A DNA stretch of 64,000 nt from Eutypa lata (taxonomy: Eukaryota; Ascomycota; Sordariomycetes; Xylariales; Diatrypaceae), in NCBI GenBank assembly GCA_022661535.1, contig JAKULF010000010.1, positions 744,001 to 808,000 on the forward strand, in the 5' to 3' direction. The stretch's first letter is position 1; the number at the start of each line of letters is the position of its first letter. The notes beneath the pieces were generated by a model. It was not told the origin of the DNA. It made no database searches and was given only the letters and a program-made list of their open reading frames with translations. Of this stretch, positions 47,278-57,500 are shown in pieces. The translations under genes and the position numbers were made by a program.

Positions 47278-49350
47278 TCTGGAAGTGTTCGGCTATTATT
47301 CAGGATAATGGAACAGAAAATTATGCGAAAAAGTCGAAAACAGCTGAGTGATGGAGAGGGGAGAGGGCGAAAGAAGTTGGCATGAGAGACTATGCTGCCC
47401 TTACAATGCAAACAATTAAAAAGGTCGAGGTCGGCAAGTTGGCTGCACCGAAGAAGCACTAACAGCTATGTATGGTACTTACATCCCAGGGATGTTGTGT
47501 GACAATCAAGCTAAATAAGGGGGAGTACCATTGCATGTAACCAACCCATAAAACCAACATTGTCAGCTCGCAAATGCATGCATGTTAAAAAGGTGGGGGG
47601 GTTATAAGTAGTTCTTTTTTAATTACATCAATTAAATTATCACAATTGTTAAATAAATTATATAATAATATCAATGTTCAAGAAGGAGTAAAGTATATAC
47701 ATACAGAACCTCGCTCATGCTACTGAGAGCAGCTGATTGAAAATTATACTTGGCCTACCACGACTGGTATTGGTATTGGTGGATTAGCCCTTTAATGATA
47801 CTCTTCATCTATGCCATATTAGTCAATATCAATAAGCCCTACTTAATAAGAGCGGCTAGAAACGTACATTTTCTTCAAAAAACTCACACAGCTAATCAAA
47901 GTTTAACTGCACACAGCGGCTGAAGCTCACCCTTTTTTTTTTTTTTTGAAGTACGATAACTAGCATAACGAAGCTGTTACGGGATGCGGTATATTATATG
48001 GTGTTTTATTATATATTTCCCTTGGTATTTAAATTTTGCATTTAAGATTGTGTGCGTCTTCTAGAGGTAAATAGCTGTACTTTATAGCGCACTACCAATG
48101 GCGTAAGATGCATGTATTTATACGATGGTTGGCCCTTATCAGGCAAACCGTCGTGTTTGCTTTTAGCAAGGGCAATATCACATACAGGGCGCAACACCAA
48201 CCAATCAAATCACTTCATGGGATATGCCAATCTGGTGCTTTTTCTGCTTGTAGCTGGATGTTGACTTATTGGCTTACAAGTATTTATGTCTTTAAATTCT
48301 TGGAGGAAGATTTTACACGGGACTGAAAGTAAGGTAGGTAATAATCATGAGTAGTCTTTCATGAAGACTTCGACTGCAGCTCAGCCTTATAATCGGGCAT
48401 GAGTTCTGGTGAACTCGAGTTTAATTTCTGAGTTAATATATCACAACAGAAGATCTTCGCCGTCGAATAATATTCAGACCTTGATCGTCGATTCATGCTT
48501 TAATCCTCGACTTGATCTTTTGCAAAGAGCCTATCAAAGTTGTTATAATTGGTATATAACCTAGTGGCTAAGGCTCTGTAATTCTAAGCAAAAAAACGCC
48601 TCGTGCTTCTACGTTTCCTCTGACGAAAACAAACGATTTACTGAAAGAACTATGGGTCTCATCACGACTGAGCCAATTGTATTGATTCAACGTTAGAACA
48701 TGGTTTGTGGGGGATCTTAGATCAGGAAATATCTCACATCAGACGAACTACCTATATAGGAAGCGCTGACAGTTATATATAAACCTAGCTCGTTTCCACG
48801 CATACCATTGGCCAATGGCGAAGGAGGATGGAGACTATCATAACCCCTGAACTGGAGGATTCGCAGAATGCTTATCTCGATGGTAGTACAAGTGTGGCTG
48901 TATAAGGCTGACTGGCAGGTTTTGGGGAGAGCTGGAAAGAATATCCATGATGATATTCGCTCCGCTAGCGATAACCGCACCGACAACCGGCCATCAGAAC
49001 TCCGGTTTCTGAGATGAGATATTCCTTCTTAGTCTACGATAGCGAGCATACCACAATCTTAAAGGCTAGAACTATACGGGAGGTGCAGAGTCGGCAGGGC
49101 TGGTAGGGCTGAGTAGGCCCGGAACAAGCAAGTCAATGCAAACAACACCAAATTCAAACATCAGATATCAGTGCATATATCGGTAATCTGTGTATTTGAA
49201 GGACGAAGATCATTGCAGGACAGTAAGCGATGGCGAAACGAAGGAAGCTCATCAATAAGGGTAATTTCATCTGGACACAAACTGCGCCATGGGGGACGCA
49301 TTTCAAACCTGTCCGCGGCCGACAGCTTTCAGTATTGCTCAGTTTCTGAG

Positions 49351-49364
49351 CTGAGTATACTCAG
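49351..49364. promoter_or_regulatory. 14-bp perfect palindrome upstream of the metalloprotease gene
   Basis: CTGAGTATACTCAG is fully self-complementary. It lies 9 bp upstream of a TATAAAAG box and about 160 bp from the ATG. A related half-site, CGAGTATACTCC, recurs at about 49452. Such symmetry fits a dimeric regulator; none is identified. Confidence 0.45.
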
Positions 49365-49372
49365 CTTCTGAA

Positions 49373-49380
49373 TATAAAAG
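49373..49380 (+). promoter_or_regulatory. TATA box of the metalloprotease gene
   Basis: TATAAAAG, about 145 bp upstream of the ATG at 49525. Confidence 0.5.
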
Positions 49381-49524
49381 CCAAGAGAAGCTCTCCTCGA
49401 AAAGTATGACAATAACGATAACCAGCCTTCTTCCAACAGCTCACAATAGCTCGAGTATACTCCATTACTTGATCGTTAAACCATCATAATTATCACCTTC
49501 TACTTCCTTGGAAACAGCGACGCG

Positions 49525-50577
49525 ATGCATGTAACTAATATTTTCCTGCTGTTCTCTGCAGCCCTCGGTACTGTCACTGCGACCCCGGTTGATAACAGCA
49601 CGGATCCTATGCCCTTCGTGTGCGGAAACCCACCCCCTACTGAGGAGTATCTCGCGCAAATCCGCGAGGTCGCCGCCATGGAGGAGACGGCCGGCAACCT
49701 GACCGAGCAGGCCACCATCAATGCGAACGTGTATTTCCACGTCGTAGCGGCCTCGAAAACCAAGAAGGGAGGCTGGGTCTCCGTAAGAACCTTTCTCTTC
49801 CCTACATCATCATCTCCGTTCCTGCCTGCACTGCCTACCCCAAACCACGTGTTTCTTCTGACTGAAAATACTAAATAAAATGAAAAAATAGGACGAGCGA
49901 CTGGCCAAGCAATTCAACGTCATGAAGAAAGAGTACGCCCAGAACGGCATCACGTTCACGCGTGCGGGGACGACGCGCACCGTCAACGCGGCGTGGGCCA
50001 ACCGCCAGGACGAGGCGGGGATGGTGAAGAAGCTGCGCAGGGGCAGCTACAACGACCTGAACATCTACATCCAGAAGAGCCTCGACGGCGCCGCGGGGTA
50101 CTGCAGCGGTCCGGTCAGCGTCGGCGGGCCGGGCACCTACGACGGCGACGGGTGCCACGTCCTTGCCGACTCGCTGCCGGGGGGCGGGGCGTACAACGGC
50201 TTCAACGACGGCAAGGCCGCCGTGCACGAAGTCGGCCACTGGTTCGGATTGCTGCATACGTTCGAGGGCGGCTGCGAGGGCGCGGGCGACCACATCGCCG
50301 ATACACCTGCTGAGAAGAGCCCGCCGCCTCACGGGGGCTGCCCTGCGGGGAGGGATTCGTGCCCTGGTAGGGTGGGAAAGGACCCTATTCATAACCATAT
50401 GGACTACACTAGCGGGTACGTATATATGAGAAACGAACTCTAAATCTGGAACGCCGATGTTGCACGCAGGAGACGACGAGGCTAACAAATAATTATAGAC
50501 AATGCAAGACTCATTTTACAGCTGGTCAACAGAAACGGATGCATACGCAATGGAACATGTTCCGCAAGGGACATTGA
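49525..50577 (+). CDS. Secreted M43 (pappalysin-like) zinc metalloprotease
   Basis: Spliced model: exons 49525-49782, 49892-50415 and 50499-50577, giving 286 aa. The leader MHVTNIFLLFSAALGTVTA is a signal peptide, followed by a propeptide-like segment with one Cys (PFVCGNPPP). The zinc site HEVGHWFGLLH begins at His198 (HExxHxxGxxH of metzincins) and NHMDYTSGQC supplies the Met-turn. The last exon gives THFTAGQQKRMHTQWNMF, the usual end of fungal MEP1-like extracellular metalloproteases. The third exon is needed: reading through the GTACGT donor would truncate the protein just past the Met-turn. Several Cys fit the disulfides of the family. It probably degrades extracellular host or environmental protein. 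One exon-2 ISP-like stretch (AHEVGH) is fully conserved, so activity is expected. Confidence 0.9.
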
Positions 50578-51500
50578 TCCGTATCACTTGGCATGGAGTT
50601 TAGCTATGGTTAGATGATGGATACGTATACATAGAAGGGAAGAGTATGATATTACACGTTAGATTTGCACATATACGGACGGTTTGGATTTCATAGAGGA
50701 TACAAGTACCTAACTTCAATACACTCATTTCACCCCTTTATAATCGCTCTGCTTCTTCATCTAAACTAAGTTTTTGTTTTATTTTAAATCAAGTACACTT
50801 TGAAGACGAAAACCTATTTGAATTTGTTGTTTCTAACTGCATAGGCATAATGCTCTGGCTTATATGAAATACTCCATAATGAAGAGAATTCATCTTACCA
50901 TGTAATACGGTGATACACATGTCCCAGACATAAAACTTAATTAATCGGAGAGCTATAATGTAAAGAGGCTATGAACAAACGAAACCGAGGCAAAATCACA
51001 AGCATGTTTTTACCATAGCAATAAAAGGGGGATTAAGCTGTATTCAGAGCTCGCCATTTCTAAAGAATCTGAAGCGGCAATTGGGATCGGAAATGGAGCT
51101 AGTGGTTTTGCTTCTATGCTGAGCTCCGATTTGCTTCTATGCTGAGCTCCGATTTGCTTCTATGCTGAGCTCCGATTTGCTTCTATGCTGAGCTCCGATT
51201 TGCTACCAATATAGGCATAATAGCTGTGCTCCACTTCGACCGCGAAGCGAATGCGTCCTTGGTCGCCGGACATATTGACCGGGATACCACTTAAGCCTGA
51301 CTATGGCAGCCAGGTACGGCAAACAGGACGAGGGGCAAGTCAAAGTCAACCGGGACCCTGGGTCCGAGCCTCCAAACCGGAATGCATAAATATGAACGAT
51401 TCCACCCAAATTCATCGACATCCCAACATTATTATAATCAGCACACTTACTTGGTCTCAAATTTCCTCTTTTCGGTGCATTAAAAACATCAGGTGAGACT
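50578..51500. other. Intergenic DNA with 23-bp minisatellite
   Basis: Spacer between two plus-strand secreted-enzyme genes. It contains the minisatellite at 51108-51204 in the likely promoter of the CE1 esterase and no supported frame. Confidence 0.6.
51108..51204. repeat. 23-bp minisatellite, four copies plus a partial
   Basis: Four perfect head-to-tail copies of a 23-bp unit (51108-51130, 51131-51153, 51154-51176, 51177-51199) and the first five bases of a fifth. Each contains TGCTGAGCTCCG. The array ends about 300 bp upstream of the CE1 esterase ATG, so copy number might affect its promoter. Confidence 0.95.
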
Positions 51501-52601
51501 ATGCATTCCCTGAACTTGCTCGGTAGCTTCGTGCTGCTTCTGTCTTCGGGCTGCCATGCGGCATTGACCACGGTGTCGGATTGGGGAGAGAACCCAACCG
51601 GCCTCACGATGGCGATATCTGTCCCGGCGACCATCGCAGAGAGCCCTGCTATCATCCTTGCCGTAAGATTTCCATCTATAAACCGTCGTCTATTTAATAT
51701 TCCCCATTCTAACATCGGCTTCAGTTGCACACGTGCGGAGGAACAGGTCAGCAGTATTACCAGCTGGCGAACTACGACTCGTTCGCCGCCGAAACGGGAT
51801 TTATTACCATCTATCCCAGCACGCCCAACGACTCCAACTGCTGGGACGTGGCGTCTGAGGCCTCCTTGACGCACGACGGAGGCGGCGACAGCGCGAGTCT
51901 CGTTCGCATGGTGCAGTACGTCATCGACACGTACGATGCCGACCCGACCAAAGTCTATGTTACGGGTGCCTCTTCGGGCTGCATGATGACTAACGTGATG
52001 CTGGCCGCGTATCCTGACGTCTTCGCTGCTGGGTCCTGCTATTCTGGTGTCCCGGCTAACTGCCTAGCTGGCTCTCCTGGGTCAAGCCCTATCAGGTGAG
52101 CGCTTATGATCCTTCTATCGCACGATCAGAGAATATTGCGTTGCCTTAGAGTTATGCTATTTAGCTCTTGTTATGGTTCAGGGGTAGTAGTAGTTAAGGA
52201 CGGGCTTCCCCTGTCAGATAGACATCCACTGACTTCAAAACGCGACACATAGCGCCGACCCGACGTGCGCCAACGGGCAGAATGTCAAGTCCGGAGACGA
52301 ATGGGCGGAGCTGGTCAAGGCGATGTATCCCGGGTATACCGGAAGCTACCCGCGGATGCAGACATTCCACGGAACTGCGGACAGCTTCGTCAACTATCCC
52401 AACCTCGCAGAGCAGTTGAAGGAGTGGTCGGCCCTGCTGGGCGTGGAGTTCTCGCACAACGAAACAGACACGCCTCAGAGCGGCTACACGAAGATGGTGT
52501 ATGGTGACGGCACGAAGCTGGTCGGGATCTCGGCTGCGGGTGTTGGCCACATAGTCCCGCCCATTGCTGCGGCCGATGTTGCTTGGTTTGGCTTGAGCTG
52601 A
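51501..52601 (+). CDS. Secreted carbohydrate esterase family 1 (feruloyl or acetylxylan esterase)
   Basis: Spliced model: exons 51501-51662, 51725-52095 and 52253-52601, giving 293 aa. The leader MHSLNLLGSFVLLLSSGCHA is a signal peptide. The mature enzyme is a single alpha/beta-hydrolase domain. The PTGLTMAISVP and LHTCGGTGQQYY blocks are typical of the CE1/PHB-depolymerase-like family. The nucleophile is Ser137 in GASSG, the acid is probably Asp in HGTADSFVNY, and the His is in GVGHIVP. No carbohydrate-binding module is attached. Such enzymes remove acetyl or feruloyl groups from plant xylan; which one cannot be told by eye. It follows the metalloprotease gene on the same strand, part of a group of secreted hydrolases. 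Confidence 0.88.
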
Positions 52602-53164
52602 GTTCCAAGGACTTATTAGATTATGTATAAGTGCCGTTGATGTATCCAACGGTTGAGTTGAATGCATCGAACTTGAAGAGATTTGTGAATTTTTATCGTT
52701 GTACGACAAGACTTGGGCGAGGATGTGTAGGGCTAGTAGGTGTTCAAAAGGTGTTGCATTCATATTCATCTTGCGCAATTACACTGGAATTGTGCATCAT
52801 AACATTGGGTACCTGGGTAGGTAATTAGAAATCGTCGATGTATGTAAGCAGGTATTTACTGGGCGAATTGACGAAATTCCAAGCTCAGCCAATCGATAAT
52901 TAGGTACTGATTAATTCCGTTAGTACTTCGTAACTTCCAGTATTAAATTGAATGTGCAAACACAACCAAGTGCAAGCCAGCTCCCCGCTATAACGTCATC
53001 GATACTTCATTCACATTCCACTGCATGTTGACCATCACTGCTATCGTACCAACTAATTATCATAAAATCCAATCCATTGCCCTACACCGTTGATAACTAA
53101 TAATTGTAATTTCTCAATTCTAAACCATACAACACCCACGGACTCACAACTATCCTCACACAAT
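52602..53164. other. Intergenic DNA before the second SDR gene
   Basis: 563 bp, no supported frame. C/A-rich leader just before the ATG. Confidence 0.55.
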
Positions 53165-54113
53165 ATGCCCTCTACACTGGTTATCGGCGCCACTCGTGGT
53201 CTAGGCGCTGCCCTCGTGAAGCAATACGCTTCGCAATCTGCCACGGAAGTATACGGAACGACTCGATCAAGCTCTTCACCTCAGGGGTTCCCCGAAAGCG
53301 TCAAATGGCTTTCGAATATTGACCTGACGAAATCCGATGTGGGAGAATCTATCACGCAGCAGCTGAAAGGCGCGCAGCCTCTCGATGTAGTTGTAAGTGG
53401 CAACACCCTTCTAAGATAGTCGTTTCCAGTATTGATCAGCCGTGCATAGGTCATCAGCGCCGGCTCCTTCGTGCTGGAGGACTTCTCAGCGGGGAAGGGT
53501 CCGAACTGGGACGAGGAGGTGAAGATGTATACCACGTCTTCTATCGCCCCCGTCTTCATCGTCCACAGACTTTCACACGCAGGTCTGTTGAAATCCGGTT
53601 CCAAGATCATCTTGGTGTCAAGCGAGGCGGGAAGCATCACCCTGCGACATGAGAAGGAAGGGGGCGGTCTCTACGGACACCATGCCAGCAAAGCGGCGCT
53701 AAACATGGCCGGGAAACTGCTGTCCCTGGACTTGAAGGAGCAGGGCGTCATCGTCAGCATTGTGCATCCCGGATTCATGCGGACCGAGTTGACCAAGAGC
53801 GTCGGCTTTGACGAGCATTGGGATGCCGGCGGAGGTGAGTGATGCGGAATATTATATCTGGATGGACCGAAGACTGACTTCATTCAAGCTGTGACGCCGG
53901 AAGTGGCAGCGAAGAGCCTGGTTGAGTGGACGGAGAAGCTAGACATCAGCAAGTCTGGAGAATACTGGGCACCCCGGGGTCCTGGTCAGTCTTCAATCCT
54001 TTGAAGTATCAGAACTATAGGGGCGCATTTGCTAACTAAAAATAGGAGATGTTGGTATGGCTGAGACTGTGCTGGGGAAGGGGCTGAGTACGCCATTGCA
54101 ACTTCCCTGGTGA
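53165..54113 (+). CDS. SDR-fold protein (CsgA-like) with His at the catalytic Tyr position
   Basis: Spliced model: exons 53165-53392, 53450-53834, 53889-53984 and 54046-54113, giving 258 aa. The N-terminus TLVIGATRGLGAALVKQY is a Rossmann cofactor motif (GxxxGxG), and VVVISAG replaces the usual NAG with SAG. KIILVSSEAGSI contains the catalytic Ser. In the active-site helix the sequence is LYGHHASKAALNM, whereas relatives commonly have a Tyr four residues before the Lys. Here that position is His, though a Tyr lies two residues earlier. VHPGFMRTEL follows, as in CsgA/sniffer-like SDRs. Catalysis may be altered or use the shifted Tyr. Substrate unknown. Confidence 0.85.
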
Positions 54114-54565
54114 GGAATAACCATAGAGATGAAAGGGGCAGATGTTCGTTTCTACTAAGCTGCGGAATCCTTTGGAGCCTCGCGTATCGTTCAATCGATT
54201 GCTGCTTACGGAACTTCCTGTTTTGGTAAACATATCTAGTTCTTAAGCAAGCGTTCGACCATCAACCGCTTATGAGTCTCTTGAAGCTCTTGGCTCGTAT
54301 AGGAGAACCAGGCACGTTAGGAATGCAGATAAGCCCCAAAGTACGGTGAAGCCAGCGTATGTGATGCCTTCAGTATTGAATGCCTGCATGAAGTAAATGA
54401 TGATCATGACAGCCAGGTTATTACCAAATCATTGAAATCAATTCATATCCTCTTATAACATTTACGCATACAATTACATATACTGACTAAGCCGACGCTT
54501 GCGCTTGTTTTACAGTCGATGTATTGAAATGTCTAGCTAAGTATCTACCTCAAAAGATCAAAACC
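54114..54565. other. Convergent spacer
   Basis: 452 bp between the SDR (+) and chitinase-protease (-) stop codons. Nothing else recognised. Confidence 0.55.
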
Positions 54566-57500
54566 TCAGAACGCCTCTAAAGTATTTTGGCGTTTACTAG
54601 GTGAATCGGTCTCGAACTCTCGGCAAGGACCATCCTTCCACCTAAGTTCATTCTTTATGCACATACTGGGCAACTCTCTTCCGAAGACTTTTTGGACTAA
54701 ATATGATGCAAGTAAAAGGAAGCGGTTAGTTATTTCAACGATCACCAAAAGAAAAGTTGCGCATCATCATCTCTGGGTGGATCAAAGAAAGAAAAAGAGA
54801 ACTTACTGCAGAAGTCTAACTTATCGGTCGTACTTCGCTGGAGGTACATGGGGAACCAAGCGTCGTCGTACTTGGGGCTCTTGAACCGGATAAAGTTCCA
54901 CCTCCAGCTGATCTGGTAGCCGTCGCCGCAGTCGAAGTCGGGGATGCCGTTGCAGTCGTCGTCCCAGACTCCGCAGCTGATCGAAGCCGCGCACACCTCG
55001 ACGCCGTCCTCGGTGACGAACGCCTTGACCTCCGTGCCCTCGAACGGCGCCGTGTAGGCGTAGATGTAGGCGTCTAGGCAAGGCACCTTCTCTATCTTCG
55101 CGCACAGGCCACAGAACAGGATGTAATCGCACCCGCCGTTGGCGCTATCGCAGTCGTTCTGGCGCGGGAAGAGCACGTGGGTGTCGGCCGGGTTGCGGCT
55201 CTGGAGCTGCTCTCCTGACGTAGCCTCAGGGGCAGGAGGGGGGGGAGGGGGAGGAGGAGGAGGCGAGGGCAGCGTGGTGAAGCCGGTGGGGGTTGGCGTT
55301 GCGGTGGGTAGACTACCACCGTCCAACAGATTGGCGTCGCGGGCCGTGACTATCGCGCATCGGGTCTGGACCGTCGTGACGAGACACACGGGGTAGTCGG
55401 ATTCGCATACTGGCGTGCCTGAAGGGGCGAAAGTCGGTGCGCACGGTGGGGTCGGGACACAGAGCACCTGCGTCACGCAAGCTGAGTGACCTCCATTCCC
55501 CTGGCATTGCGCCGTCGTGGTGTATGAGTCGCAGCCGTCGCCGCTATACGGTGGCTCGTTTGTGCTAGGCGGCAGTGTAGGGAGATCAGTCGGTTGTGTA
55601 GGGTCCCCCGTGGTGCCGAAGCTGGCACACGACGTGGTCGTCATACAGACGCCGCCCTGAGGGCCACCGTTGCAATGGGTCGCCGTGGTGGAGGAGAGGC
55701 AGGTCTGTCCTGGCGGTGTCGTCGGGTCGGGTGGCAACGTGGGGAGGTCGGTGGGCGTACCGCCGGGGCCTCCGGGACTCGGTGGCGTGAAGTCCGGAGG
55801 TGTGCCGATGGGAGTCGGGCTGCAGTAGAAGCCGGAGCATAGCCTTCCGCAGTTCTCGGTGCACAGGGGACTAGGAGGACCAGGCTTAAACACCACGGGT
55901 GGCCCCCGCGGAGAATTTCCAGGGTTGCCGGGAATTGGGCAGGTGTCATCGCCGTCGCTGGACTGCCGTCCGGATAGGTCCCGCTTGCAGCCGGGTGGCG
56001 GAGCCTCGTACCTACCCCTATAAATTATCCGCTCCGAAATCCTCCCGTCTGAGTACTTGACCCTCCGCGACCAACCCCCGATTATCCTCTTGATGTTGAC
56101 TGGACTCCTGTTGTAAGTTGGGAGGCGGGCACGCAGGTAGGCAGCGAGGCCGGCCACCTGGGGGCTGGCTGGGTGTGGGGAAACCCCATGTTAGTGATAG
56201 GTTGTGATTACAGCAAAGAAATGAAGACAAATACGCACCGAAGGATGTTCCTCTTGCTTTGCCAGTCTTATAAATAGCCTCGCTAGTCAGAATATTGGGC
56301 TGCGGGACGAGCAGGTCCTTCCCAGGTGCCCAGACAGAGACAGCTGGGCCGTCCGAGCTGGTGCTAGCGCGGTATCCCTCGATGTCCGTGGATCCGACCA
56401 CAATCATTCCAGATAGATGTTGCTGGGCTAGCTGTGGATAAGAGTTCACCGCTTTGCCACTGTTTCCCGCTGCCGCAACGAAGAGCACCCCTAATTCCGT
56501 TTCCATCTTCATCATGAGCTGGGCTATAAGTAACAAAGCCCTTGTCAGTGACCATCTGTCTCCCGCCCCCTTTTTCTTTTCTTTCTTATCTTTCCGGGGA
56601 AGGAACTGCAAGGGGAAGTTGTAAGGCGTGACTCACTCATGACCGTCCAAATAGACTGGAGGGGAGCTGCTTCCCGTTCTTGTCCAAAAGACAAATTGAC
56701 TATGGCAGAATCCTTGGGCTTCCCATCCAGGTCGTTGGCAATTGATACCAATCCTGCAATGATAGTTTCGCGGTATAGCCATTCAGGACTCAGGTTCGCC
56801 CTAATGGGCACCGTTACCACATCAGCGTTTCTCGCGAGCCCTACGGTCTTTCCGACGGCATAGCTTGTGACCAAGAAACCGTGTTCAATCCCGGAAGTTG
56901 GCGGATTCCATGCTGGGCCCCAAGAGGGTAGTGACAGTGATCTGCGAATTGCATGCACAGTTTCCTACCCATTACTTCCGATTAGATCCTTCAGACGTAC
57001 ATTGGTCTCGTTGGTGGAAAAGCAGAATGAAGAAGACACTTACCGGGTGCGATGGCATATTACCACCTTCCATTATGTATATCGTCTGGTCTTTACCGAG
57101 ACTATCATCAAACGCCCAAGCGAACTTACCCTGTGTTGGGTCCTGCAAGTTGGGGTGATGATCTTGGGCGTCATCGTCCACGTTGAAAACCATCTCCGGT
57201 GCTGCGCAAATCTGGGAGAGATGCCAGTTCGTATCCGCGCCAGAAGATGTCATGGCCCTTTTGAGGAGCACATCTCTCTCCGTAATTTCAAGGGAAGATT
57301 CCTCGCCATCCGATGAACTGCCGGGATCTGGGAAACCTACCGCAGGCGGCACAACCTTTGGTGCTGCCCCGACGTAATAAGGCTTGGTAATCTAAAAGAT
57401 AACATGATTAGATATTATTACACTGCACCACACCGCACAGAATCGGACGTACCTCTGGAACCTCTGTTGCAAACCATTTTATCGCACGATTACCCAGGTT

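Larger units (their letters stand above)
47278..49524. other. 2.2-kb intergenic region upstream of P450 and metalloprotease
   Basis: Divergent spacer. AT-rich near 47600-48000, with a T run at about 47933-47947. Short frames are unsupported. The last 200 bp hold the metalloprotease promoter elements listed separately. Confidence 0.55.

Noticed and set aside
54566..54748. Separate small minus-strand gene beneath the chitinase gene
   Set aside because: Its first residues lie in the intron and the rest fits as last exon of the large gene, in phase.
54735..54806. 34-nt last intron in the chitinase-protease gene
   Set aside because: Shorter than normal fungal introns; the 110-nt alternative has a better branch point and acceptor.
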